Part shown: positions 25,700-33,615 of the stretch, piece after piece
How positions within the stretch are numbered: the first letter of the stretch is position 1
Layout of the letters: every line of letters begins with the position of its first letter
Source of the DNA: Lachnospiraceae bacterium UBA7110
GTDB lineage: Bacteria > Bacillota > Clostridia > Lachnospirales > Lachnospiraceae
Direction of reading: 5' to 3'
Length of the DNA: 39,006 bases
Assembly (NCBI GenBank): GCA_002492295.1
Contig: DKYC01000042.1
Location: 48,945 to 87,950 of the forward strand
Program-made: the position numbers and the translations under genes
Notes under the pieces: model-generated
Seen by the model: the letters and a program-made list of their open reading frames with translations, nothing else
The model's database searches: none
What the model was told of the DNA's origin: nothing

Positions 25700-26719
25700 T
25701 TAACCTCTTATCGGTATCACAAATTTTTCATATACTCTCACTGTAAACGCATAAAGCGCGGGACTAAACAGAAACAGCCGCATCCGCATCCTATCGCCGG
25801 CGGAAACAGCACCGGTCCCATACACACGTCCTATCGCAGCCCTGTCACCGCGTAGCTCGTCCGCAATACGCCGCGCGTATCCGTCCGCCGTCCCATCGCC
25901 TGCCCTCTGTGCATTCTTAAAGTCAATATAATAAAATAACAGCCGTCTCCAAAAATGATAGGACGCAAAATCAGCCATTTCCTCCGAAACAGCTTCCCTA
26001 ATCAGCGCAATATGCTCCCTCCAAAACGGCAGCTCGTCACGGAACATGCGTTCCCCTCTCGCCCCATTCATGATGCTCCCCTCCCTGTCGAGCACGTAAT
26101 GGTAAAGGCATCTGTCAAGATAAACCGCTTTTTCAAGCCTGCAAAAGGCTCTCGTCGTATACGTGATATCCTCCGAATTACGCCCTTTTGGAAACGTCAT
26201 GCCTTCCACAAGGCTACGCCGGAACAGCTTGCTCCACACGGAATTATAGATGACATACCGTGCATGACCGCCAATATAAATCCGAAGAAGCTCCTCCCTT
26301 GTAAGCGGTACGCTCTCTGCGCTTCCGCCCCCCAAAGTCCGGTCCGCATATTCGCAAAAATACCGGCAGACACAAAGCTGCGCATCCTGCTCCACACATG
26401 CCCTGTACATGCGTTCATACATATCCTGCTCAATCCAATCGTCACTGTCAACATATCCGATATAATCCCCGGTCGCCACCGCAAGCCCTGCATTCCTCGC
26501 GTCCGAAAGACCACCGTTCTCCTTATGGACAACCATAACGCGGCTGTCCTTTTTTGCAAATGCGTCGCACAATCCGGGCGACGTGTCCGTCGATCCGTCA
26601 TCCACAAGGATGATTTCCAGTCTCCCATAGGTTTGCCGCAGGATGGAATTGACGCATCGTTCCAAGTATTTTTCCATATTATATACAGGCACAATCACCG
26701 AAATTAATTCATTTCCCAT
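25700..26719 (-). CDS. GT2-family glycosyltransferase
   Basis: This 339-residue enzyme begins MGNELISVIVPVYNMEKYLERCVNSIL. It has IILVDDGSTDTSPGLCDAF, KENGGLSDARNAGL and the metal-binding YVDSDDWIEQDMYERM, a standard family 2 GT-A set. The longer C-terminus (to 339) is rich in arginine and predicted helical, and may bind the membrane or acceptor. The start is decided by AGGAGAGG 6 nt before the ATG at 26719. The longer frame to 26806 lies in the GT11 gene. It overlaps the GT11 stop by 11 bp. Confidence 0.9.
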   Translation of the reverse strand: MGNELISVIVPVYNMEKYLERCVNSILRQTYGRLEIILVDDGSTDTSPGLCDAFAKKDSRVMVVHKENGGLSDARNAGLAVATGDYIGYVDSDDWIEQDMYERMYRACVEQDAQLCVCRYFCEYADRTLGGGSAESVPLTREELLRIYIGGHARYVIYNSVWSKLFRRSLVEGMTFPKGRNSEDITYTTRAFCRLEKAVYLDRCLYHYVLDREGSIMNGARGERMFRDELPFWREHIALIREAVSEEMADFASYHFWRRLLFYYIDFKNAQRAGDGTADGYARRIADELRGDRAAIGRVYGTGAVSAGDRMRMRLFLFSPALYAFTVRVYEKFVIPIRG

Positions 26720-27614
26720 AAACAACCTCTCCTGCTGCATCCAAAAGAACCCAATCCTCCCAGTTTTGATGGATCTCCTCAGGAGAGGACATCTCATAAT
26801 TATCATGATGCAGCGGGCGGATCATCAGCTTGTCCCTGTGCGTATTGAGCCTTGCCCCCCATATGCTGAACGTGCTGTTCGCACAGATATTATGTTTACA
26901 ACGGCTCATAAGCTCCATGTCATACATACTGTCTTTTCCTGTATTCCAATCCACGATACGCATATCCGGACCGTTAAAATGTGTCCTCGCATATTCCGCA
27001 TCATCGGAAAAAACATAAAACACAGGACATTCCACACGCCTGCGGATATATGCAAGCGCCCCGGCATAATACGCATCCGTGCAAATTCCCATATAACGCG
27101 CACCGCCTGCCACAGTAAGGTAATCCTTACGCCTGATATGCACACTCACGGCATTTTCACCTTCCATGCGGGCAAGTGTACCAATATTCATCGGGTTATT
27201 ACTCTTAGGAAAACCAATCCTTTGCTGCAAAAGTCCCGTGATATCCTTATAGTATCTCTCGCATCCCCAAAAGCCATACAGATATACATTGTCCATTGAA
27301 AAGAGCTCCGGCATATAGTCTGCGTTTTCTTTTACGGTCCTGTCTTTCCTCCCCGTAAGCTTTCTGCGCACGCGTGCCGTAAATTTCATACTGTTGTCAA
27401 GAAACAGCATACGCTCCTGTCTGGTACACGCCTCATACTCTAATCCTTCCAGACGTTCGAGTTCCAGCTCCCGCCATTCCCTGTCCTCTCCCTGCGCTTG
27501 CTTATAGGCATAAAAGTCAAGTTTTACTTCCCTTCCAAGCAGCTTCAGTTTCTCGGAAAGGGCATATTGGTACAGCTGATTGCCAAGCCCGCCCATCACA
27601 TGAATAATAATCAT
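26709..27614 (-). CDS. GT11 alpha-1,2-fucosyltransferase
   Basis: This 301-residue protein has all three GT11 landmarks. The N-terminus is HVMGGLGNQLYQYALSEKL. The GDP-fucose-binding motif is SVHIRRKDYL (HIRRKDY at 159-165). The C-terminal motif is NSTFSIWGARLN (246-257). The family transfers fucose from GDP-fucose, commonly in alpha-1,2 linkage to galactose, as in histo-blood-group-like glycans. No GDP-fucose genes are in the window. It starts on an ATGA overlap with the GT39-like gene. The fine linkage cannot be derived from sequence. Confidence 0.9.
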   Translation of the reverse strand: MIIIHVMGGLGNQLYQYALSEKLKLLGREVKLDFYAYKQAQGEDREWRELELERLEGLEYEACTRQERMLFLDNSMKFTARVRRKLTGRKDRTVKENADYMPELFSMDNVYLYGFWGCERYYKDITGLLQQRIGFPKSNNPMNIGTLARMEGENAVSVHIRRKDYLTVAGGARYMGICTDAYYAGALAYIRRRVECPVFYVFSDDAEYARTHFNGPDMRIVDWNTGKDSMYDMELMSRCKHNICANSTFSIWGARLNTHRDKLMIRPLHHDNYEMSSPEEIHQNWEDWVLLDAAGEVVYGK

Positions 27615-29209
27615 TGTGCTGTTTCCCCGTCCTTTTCTGCATGATAAAGCTTTGCGGTCGAGTCGACCACAGGCTCCACTGTATATCCCAAATGTACAAA
27701 TGCCTTACAGAACGAGTTCCATTGTCCTGTCACAAGATAAACCTCATCTGGCAGCTGATTGTCATAAATCCTGCGCAGGTATTCCTGAAACGGCTCATTT
27801 CTGTTGTTCGAATAAGTCTCAAGCTCGTCATTATACACAATATTTTCCCACTGTGATTCCTCATAACGCGCATCATGCGTAAAGTAATACACAAACGCGT
27901 ACCGCTGGTGGAAATCAAGAATCGTCGGCGTGTCATATCCTTCCAAATCATACCACTCATCCACCACTGTCCGCAAGTCCATCTTCCACCAATGGTTGCT
28001 GATGCGGTAATCCCCATACAGACAGTAAAGCAATCCGCCGAGCACAAGACACATCCCCACAATGCCCGAAAGACCCGAAACAATCCGATACCTGCTCTTT
28101 TTCCATAGCTGCACAAGCTCATACAGCGACACTGCAATTAACACAAACCATAACGGAAAAAGAAACATATTATAACGGTTTCCATACCACCCGTACGCGT
28201 ATAAATTCAGCTTTGTCACAACATAGTAAAGCATAAAAACCGCCACATTGCACCATAAAAACACCTTAATAAAAAAGCACTTTGTCCTTACCGCCACATA
28301 AAACACCACTGCAAGCAGCACGACAAAAAGAATATTCAATAATGTCCCCAGCTTCTGCGTATCCCTGTCAATATCAATCAGGCACCATTTAAAAACACTT
28401 GTTATGCTATAACAGAAATCGCCGAAAATATTCCCGTTTTCAATAATAATCCCGCGCCCTGAGGAAAGCGTGGAAACCTGATTAGCCGACTGCGGAATGA
28501 TAAAAAAGTAAACCAGCGGCAATCCTCCCGCAGCCCCTGCCGTGATAAAGGAGCCAAGGCTCACCCGAAAGCTTTTATAATCCTTTCCCATAAGCGCAAT
28601 CACAAGGACACTGACTGCCATCGGCACAACGGCAAACACCGCGCCATAATGAGTATACATCGCCGCCACGCACAGCAGGGTGAATGCAATAATCCGCCTG
28701 ACGAAAAATTCCTCGCAGATTAAAACAAGCACATAAACCAGCCAGAACAGAAACATCACAAGCATCGCATATTCTGACGCCTCCTTGATATAGTACATCA
28801 GGATATAAATGCTGGAATAGATTATAACACAAAAAGCCGCCATATAGCGGTCACAAAGCTTTCTTATAATGAAATACAGTCCGATGGCAGCGCCAAACCC
28901 AAACAAAACACTCGAAAAACGATACCACCATTCTCCCTCACTGACCTGAAGCCACAGACACATCAGCCAGTTATACAGGGGCGGCTGCTGCTGAATATAC
29001 GCCATCCGTTCATACATCGACGAAAGTTTTGTCACGCCTGCAATCGGACCTTTCACGGGAAGTGAGCAGTAAAATTCCATCGCCTCATCCTGCCAGATAG
29101 GTGCCTGCGTCAGTTTATACAAAGCCATCATCCAATAATAGACAAATGCCGCGCCCGCCGTAACCCACTCCGGCAGACGTTTTTTCAGTTCCACAAATTT
29201 CTCTCTCAC
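27611..29209 (-). CDS. GT39-like membrane glycosyltransferase (ArnT/PMT-type GT-C)
   Basis: This polytopic GT-C protein has about 532 residues. The first external loop holds the catalytic-type acidic pair in APIWQDEAMEFYCSL, and QQPPLYNWL follows. A dozen helices precede a soluble C-terminal tail of about 150 residues. Family enzymes use polyprenyl-phosphate sugars at the outer membrane face. I choose GTG at 29209 with GGAG 11 nt upstream. In-frame starts at 29311 (ATG) and 29329 (GTG) lie within a hairpin downstream of the Hpt gene and lack good ribosome sites. It appears to be the first gene of the long glycan operon. I found no convincing sigma-A promoter between 29220 and 29300. Confidence 0.8.
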   Translation of the reverse strand: MREKFVELKKRLPEWVTAGAAFVYYWMMALYKLTQAPIWQDEAMEFYCSLPVKGPIAGVTKLSSMYERMAYIQQQPPLYNWLMCLWLQVSEGEWWYRFSSVLFGFGAAIGLYFIIRKLCDRYMAAFCVIIYSSIYILMYYIKEASEYAMLVMFLFWLVYVLVLICEEFFVRRIIAFTLLCVAAMYTHYGAVFAVVPMAVSVLVIALMGKDYKSFRVSLGSFITAGAAGGLPLVYFFIIPQSANQVSTLSSGRGIIIENGNIFGDFCYSITSVFKWCLIDIDRDTQKLGTLLNILFVVLLAVVFYVAVRTKCFFIKVFLWCNVAVFMLYYVVTKLNLYAYGWYGNRYNMFLFPLWFVLIAVSLYELVQLWKKSRYRIVSGLSGIVGMCLVLGGLLYCLYGDYRISNHWWKMDLRTVVDEWYDLEGYDTPTILDFHQRYAFVYYFTHDARYEESQWENIVYNDELETYSNNRNEPFQEYLRRIYDNQLPDEVYLVTGQWNSFCKAFVHLGYTVEPVVDSTAKLYHAEKDGETAQ

Positions 29210-29299
29210 AAATGCCACATCTCCGTTATGGTCGTATTTTATCCTATAGTATTTGAAATAATCCGAAATAATATCCGCATTATTAAAAAGACGCGATAC

Positions 29300-29334
29300 A
29301 AAAGGTGCCATGCAAAAGACGCACAGCACCTTTT
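29300..29334 (-). terminator. Hairpin after the Hpt gene, possible terminator or attenuator
   Basis: A perfect 9-bp inverted repeat (AAAAGGTGC against GCACCTTTT) flanks a 17-nt loop that can form a small inner stem. It starts about 17 nt after the Hpt stop codon on the minus strand. The U-tract is only four bases, so termination may be partial. Read-through could then feed the glycan operon downstream. Confidence 0.5.
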
Positions 29335-29351
29335 ATATTACGCAATTATTT

Positions 29352-29723
29352 TTATGCATTTTCCGTAATAATGCCGATAAAAAGCTGATATGCCTCTTCC
29401 AGTGCCTTTTTCTCTTCCTCCACCTTCGCGACATCCACTTCGGACGCTTCTTTTCCTCTCAGAAGCTCTGTTATCGCGGACGCACGGTCAAAAATCGGAT
29501 TCAGCCCTAAATTCGCGCTCACTCCTTTCAGTGTGTGCGCAGCCTTAAACGCTTCCTCATAATTCTTCTGATCCAAATGCTCCTTCAAAACCGCGTAATT
29601 TTGATCGTCCTTAAACTTTAGGATAAATTTTAAAAACAAAGCGTCATTCCCCATAAAACGATGTAGCGTTCCCTCCACATCAGCCCCGTTTTCCTTTAAT
29701 TTCTGTTTCAACTGCTCGCTCAT
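29352..29723 (-). CDS. Stand-alone Hpt phosphotransfer protein
   Basis: This 123-residue protein is a single histidine-phosphotransfer domain. The phospho-accepting residue is His63 in AFKAAHTLKGVSANLGL, followed by the usual helical bundle with an acidic coiled end. It has no kinase or output part, so it should relay phosphate between hybrid kinases and a response regulator located elsewhere. Two hybrid kinases are encoded immediately upstream. The ATG has AAGGAAG 7 nt upstream and its own near-consensus promoter. It could also be the C-terminal partner of a split kinase. Confidence 0.88.
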   Translation of the reverse strand: MSEQLKQKLKENGADVEGTLHRFMGNDALFLKFILKFKDDQNYAVLKEHLDQKNYEEAFKAAHTLKGVSANLGLNPIFDRASAITELLRGKEASEVDVAKVEEEKKALEEAYQLFIGIITENA

Positions 29724-29824
29724 TGTTCTTCCTTCTTTCTATCCAATATCCAACCGGTATCAAACAGCTGTATCCGCCCACGTCCCGGCTGGTCTGTTAC
29801 CAGTGAATTTCCAAATACATTAAT

Positions 29825-29853
29825 ATTATATCGAATGCTTCCAGGGATTGCAA
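29825..29853 (-). promoter_or_regulatory. Sigma-A-type promoter for the Hpt gene
   Basis: On the minus strand TTGCAA (29853-29848) is followed by a 17-bp spacer and TATAAT (29830-29825), a perfect -10 box. Transcription would start near 29818, giving a leader of about 95 nt before the Hpt ATG. The leader has a small CTGGT/ACCAG hairpin at 29789-29803. No riboswitch was recognised. Confidence 0.7.
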
Positions 29854-29878
29854 GAGTACAATCAAATTAACAAAGGAT

Positions 29879-31969
29879 TCAACCCTCTAAAATATCACTG
29901 ATTAAGTCATGCAGCGCATCAATATTAATCGGTTTCGGGAAATGTGCAGCCATTCCCGCGTCAATTGACTTCTGATAATCCTCCGCAAACGCGTTTGCCG
30001 ACAGGGCAATAATGGGAATCTGCGCAAGCTGCGGATTTTCCAGCCTGCGTATCGCCCTCGTCGCACTGTAGCCATCCATCACCGGCATCTGAATATCCAT
30101 AAGAATTGCATCAAAATATCCCGGTTCGGAATTTGCAACCGCCTCCAGCGCAACTTTCCCGTTCGGCGCCGTCTCCACCAGATATCCCTTGTCCTTTAAA
30201 AGCTCCTCCGCAATCTCACAGTTAATCTCATTGTCCTCCACAACAAGCAGCCGTCTTTTCCTTGACTGATCCTTTTTACGGGACTGCTGCGCCAAATGGG
30301 ATTCCTGCTTTTTCTGCTCTTTTTGAAGCTTTAAAAGCAGACTCACCGTAAACTTGCTGCCCTTTCCAAGCTTACTTTCTACCTGAATATCCCCTTCCAT
30401 CATCTCGACAAAATTTTTAACCACTGTAAGACCAAGACCAATTCCCAGCACACCGCTGTGCGTTGTATTGCTTTCCCGTTTAAACGGATCAAACAGCTCC
30501 TCCTTAAATTTTTCCGAAATACCAATACCGTTGTCCTCAACAATAAAACAATACTGTCTGTATCCCTTTAAATCCGTCTTTGTCTCAACAATTGTCATTG
30601 TAATGGTTCCGTTCGGCTTCATATATTTTGCCGCATTGTCAAGAAGCTGCATCAAAATTTCCTTAATGCGTATAAAATCCGCCACGACTGCGAAATGCTG
30701 TATCTTGGAGCTGTCAATCACGAACTGGATTGCTTTCGTCTTCATAATCGGAAGCATGGACTTTTCCACCTCCGTAAGCAGCTCTTTCAAATCGCATTCA
30801 CTCTCAATCAGGTTTACCCGTCCGGATTCCATTCTGGTAACTTCCAGCGATTCGTCGAGAATGGATAAAAGCTGCTCACTGGAACTGCGGATTTTATCCA
30901 AATATTCATCTATTTTTTCCGGATCGGACTTCCGGCTTCTAAGCAGGTCTGCATAACCGATAATCGCATTGAGCGGCGTACGGATGTCATGCGACATATT
31001 TACCAAAAAGGTATCCCTTGCGATGCCTGCCGCCTGTGCCTGGCGAAGCGCGGACTGCAAAAGTTTTTGCCGCTCCATCGTCTCCGTAATGTCTTTTGCA
31101 ACGGACAGCGCCACAATATCACCCGTATGCTTACTTTTTCCAAATAAAAATATGTAATGGCAAAGCTTCTTTCTTCCCTGATCATCAATCATCCAGACAT
31201 CATAGGTCTGTTCCACTCCGCCTTTTTCACAGCAGCGGATCAGACGGTCCGTATCAAAAAACTGACGGTATCCGTCAATGCTGTCCGGTTCAATATTGCA
31301 TTCCCTTTCTTTTATAAAGTCGGAATATTTTTTCTTCTGCCCGGGGCAGGACAGCCTGCGCCAGTCCGTCAGTTCATCATCCCCGATTTCGGGAAATGTC
31401 GTCGTAATCATCTCGTCCCTTGTCAGATTTGCCTCAAAAAAGAAAATGGCGTCATGTAAAATAGCCTTCCGGTACTGCAATTCGCGCGTGTACACTTCCT
31501 TCAGCTCACTGTTGACAATTTCAAGCTGTTTCATCCTCGTCTTCATGCGTTCCGTGGCATCGTCAATAAAAACATAAAAAACATCCCCGTACAGCTGCGT
31601 GTGTACAAAGTGCCCGTAATCCTCCACCCAGCGGACGCTCCCGTCCTTCTGTATAATACGGTATTCCACATAGTCTAAATCATACTGGCTGCTTGTAATC
31701 TGATTGACAATGCTCTTTTCAACTGTCTCAAGATCATCCGGATGAACCATCCCCGGAAACGTATAGCCTGTCAGTTCCTTGAATTCCTCCAGTGTATCAC
31801 ATCCGAAAATGCGCAGTATCGCATTGTTGGTATAAAGTAACTTTTCATCGCCGTCCGCCTTGTAGATAAAAAAACCTCCCGGCATCTCCTCCGATATCCG
31901 TTCAATAACAGACATCGATTTTTCATCAAAGAACAACAACGTTTCCTCCTTTTTTTCTAACCGTTTCAC
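29879..31969 (-). CDS. PAS-domain hybrid sensor histidine kinase with C-terminal receiver
   Basis: The 696-residue protein has no membrane helix. Two PAS-like regions (about 20-145 and 165-295) precede a HisKA domain with phospho-acceptor His327 in FLVNMSHDIRTPLNAI. An HATPase follows with N-box DNAAKYM and G-boxes VEDNGIGIS and GIGLGL. The receiver phospho-acceptor is Asp625 in AILMDIQMPVMDG. It fits a cytosolic hybrid kinase feeding an Hpt protein, encoded just downstream. The chosen start is GTG at 31969 with AGGGGG upstream. A TTG at 31939 has a stronger AAGGAGG site 5 nt upstream and may be the real start, giving 686 residues. Confidence 0.88.
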   Translation of the reverse strand: MKRLEKKEETLLFFDEKSMSVIERISEEMPGGFFIYKADGDEKLLYTNNAILRIFGCDTLEEFKELTGYTFPGMVHPDDLETVEKSIVNQITSSQYDLDYVEYRIIQKDGSVRWVEDYGHFVHTQLYGDVFYVFIDDATERMKTRMKQLEIVNSELKEVYTRELQYRKAILHDAIFFFEANLTRDEMITTTFPEIGDDELTDWRRLSCPGQKKKYSDFIKERECNIEPDSIDGYRQFFDTDRLIRCCEKGGVEQTYDVWMIDDQGRKKLCHYIFLFGKSKHTGDIVALSVAKDITETMERQKLLQSALRQAQAAGIARDTFLVNMSHDIRTPLNAIIGYADLLRSRKSDPEKIDEYLDKIRSSSEQLLSILDESLEVTRMESGRVNLIESECDLKELLTEVEKSMLPIMKTKAIQFVIDSSKIQHFAVVADFIRIKEILMQLLDNAAKYMKPNGTITMTIVETKTDLKGYRQYCFIVEDNGIGISEKFKEELFDPFKRESNTTHSGVLGIGLGLTVVKNFVEMMEGDIQVESKLGKGSKFTVSLLLKLQKEQKKQESHLAQQSRKKDQSRKRRLLVVEDNEINCEIAEELLKDKGYLVETAPNGKVALEAVANSEPGYFDAILMDIQMPVMDGYSATRAIRRLENPQLAQIPIIALSANAFAEDYQKSIDAGMAAHFPKPINIDALHDLISDILEG

Positions 31970-32009
31970 ACACCATTTCCCCCTGCGCTCTTATAATTTT
32001 ATCCGTCAT

Positions 32010-32037
32010 ATGATACTGCCAGACTGCCGCCAGTCAA
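32010..32037 (-). promoter_or_regulatory. Sigma-A-type promoter for the hybrid kinase gene at 29879-31969
   Basis: TTGACT (32037-32032) is separated by 16 bp from TATCAT (32015-32010) on the minus strand. The spacer and the -35 box contain a perfect inverted repeat, GACTG-CCGC-CAGTC (32022-32035), which could be an operator. The predicted start lies about 35 nt before the GTG codon. Confidence 0.5.
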
Positions 32038-32058
32038 AACCGTGTGGCTGATATCCGA

Positions 32059-33615
32059 TTAATATGGAACGGCAACCGCATACTCATGGAACATCTCAAC
32101 TTCATAACCCATACGAAGATATGCATCCTTCTTTTCTTTTGGTATTACACAAATACTTCCATACGTCCCAGGTTCTCCCCATTCATAATGTCCAAAACCC
32201 TTCACCAAAAAGGTTCCCTTCCCGGTAATCTCCTGTTCTACGGATTCAATGTAATCCGGCGTCGGCGTCTGCATGTAAAAAAGTACCTGCGAATGCCTGA
32301 GCGGTCCCAGGATATATATTTTCCCATCATACCCCTTCCCCGTATCTGCCCGGTACAATTCTTCCGCATACCGCAAGGCCTCCCCTGCTCCCGCAAGCTG
32401 CCGCTGCGCAACCGTATCACTGTATCCCGTAAAATAATATGCCATAAAGCAGATAAAGCTTAACAAATAAATTCCTGCAAGAACCGCCTCCGCTTTCCGA
32501 AACCTGATTTTATCCACAATCCATTTAATCCCTGTTGCCACCAAAATAAACATCGCGGGATTCATCGGATTAATCCTTGTCAGATTCGTCCCCGTCGTCT
32601 GTGTAAATGCCATAATAATCCCGGCTGCCAGCCATATCAGTAAAACCATCTCGAATCCGAATTTCTTTTCCCTGATATTTTTGATGGCTTTTCTTATCAC
32701 TACGGTGAATCCAATCACGGAAACCGGTGTGGAAAAAATATAGTAAACGCCGAATCCCGGAATACTGTTCCACATATATCCGTCACTCTGCAGCACAAAG
32801 CAGCGCAATATTCTCTTGATATTAAGCAGGTATCCTCCGATTCCAAGCTCACCGGAACGGAATCCGGGCAGCACGGGAATGGACAGCACGCCTGTCCGGA
32901 TTTCCGGTATCAATCCCATATTGACACCAATAAACAGGAAAAGCGGCATCGCAACGGCCGCCAAAACAGCCACCGCCGCAAACAGCTGCCTGTAATCCGT
33001 AATTTTCTTATATTTCAGACAGTACACCAAAAGCAGAGATAAAAATACTGGTTCAAAAATCCACAGTACTACATAAGAATACAATGCAATTCCCCACGCT
33101 GCCGCAGCCCATTTCAGCATCCGGTTCTTCTCAATGCCAAGCACTGTGAAATACATTGCAATCAGCACAAACGCCGGACATAAATTCGCATCCATACCGT
33201 ATCTGCTGATCATAATATGCCACGGACTCACCGCCAAAAGAAAGCTTCCCCATAATGCCGTAGTTTCATCGGAAATCTTTTCCAGCAATAACCAGAAAAC
33301 AAATACAGACAGAATTCCCATCACAATAACCGGTATCTTTACCGTAACCGCGTTAAGACCAAACAGCGCTATCCCGGGTATCATAAGCAGGGTATTCATA
33401 ATACTCATTCCACCGCCCCAGACAGTTAAATATACAGGATTTACATACCCTGCCGTATCTGTCCCGTAATGAAGCAGGGACCACGCTTCATATCCCGAAA
33501 ATGCCTCATCCGCATGTATCCCTTGGGGACACTGGTGAAGCAGTATTACCCTGCTGACAGCTGCCAGTATCAGAATTGCCCAAATATAAGACTTCCTTCT
33601 AATCCGCAAATTCAT
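32059..33615 (-). CDS. GT39-like membrane glycosyltransferase (ArnT/PMT-type GT-C)
   Basis: The protein has about 518 residues and about twelve membrane helices. The first external loop holds GIHADEAFSGYEAWSL, the acidic pair expected in GT-C catalysis. The soluble tail (last 110 residues) has two aromatic-rich segments near YDGKIYILGPLRHSQV. The start is ambiguous: ATG 33615 is only 2 nt after GGAGG, whereas TTG 33609 has better spacing. The gene overlaps the end of the upstream hybrid kinase gene by 17 bp and is probably coupled to it. It is unusual to find a glycosyltransferase lodged inside a two-component signalling block. The protein could act in flagellar or wall glycosylation, but this is not shown. 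Confidence 0.8.
   Translation of the reverse strand: MNLRIRRKSYIWAILILAAVSRVILLHQCPQGIHADEAFSGYEAWSLLHYGTDTAGYVNPVYLTVWGGGMSIMNTLLMIPGIALFGLNAVTVKIPVIVMGILSVFVFWLLLEKISDETTALWGSFLLAVSPWHIMISRYGMDANLCPAFVLIAMYFTVLGIEKNRMLKWAAAAWGIALYSYVVLWIFEPVFLSLLLVYCLKYKKITDYRQLFAAVAVLAAVAMPLFLFIGVNMGLIPEIRTGVLSIPVLPGFRSGELGIGGYLLNIKRILRCFVLQSDGYMWNSIPGFGVYYIFSTPVSVIGFTVVIRKAIKNIREKKFGFEMVLLIWLAAGIIMAFTQTTGTNLTRINPMNPAMFILVATGIKWIVDKIRFRKAEAVLAGIYLLSFICFMAYYFTGYSDTVAQRQLAGAGEALRYAEELYRADTGKGYDGKIYILGPLRHSQVLFYMQTPTPDYIESVEQEITGKGTFLVKGFGHYEWGEPGTYGSICVIPKEKKDAYLRMGYEVEMFHEYAVAVPY

Noticed and set aside
1..29209. Calling the cluster a flagellin glycosylation locus because it lies near chemotaxis genes
   Set aside because: No flagellin, Maf, pseudaminic or legionaminic acid genes are in the window, and the polymerase and LTA-synthase-like genes fit a surface polymer equally well. 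The link remains open.
29210..29299. A sigma-A promoter for the glycan operon using TACTAT or TAAAAT as the -10 box
   Set aside because: No acceptable -35 hexamer lies 16-18 bp upstream of either, so I did not list it.
29789..29803. A possible riboswitch in the Hpt leader
   Set aside because: Only a 5-bp hairpin is seen in the 95-nt leader and no conserved riboswitch core was recognised.
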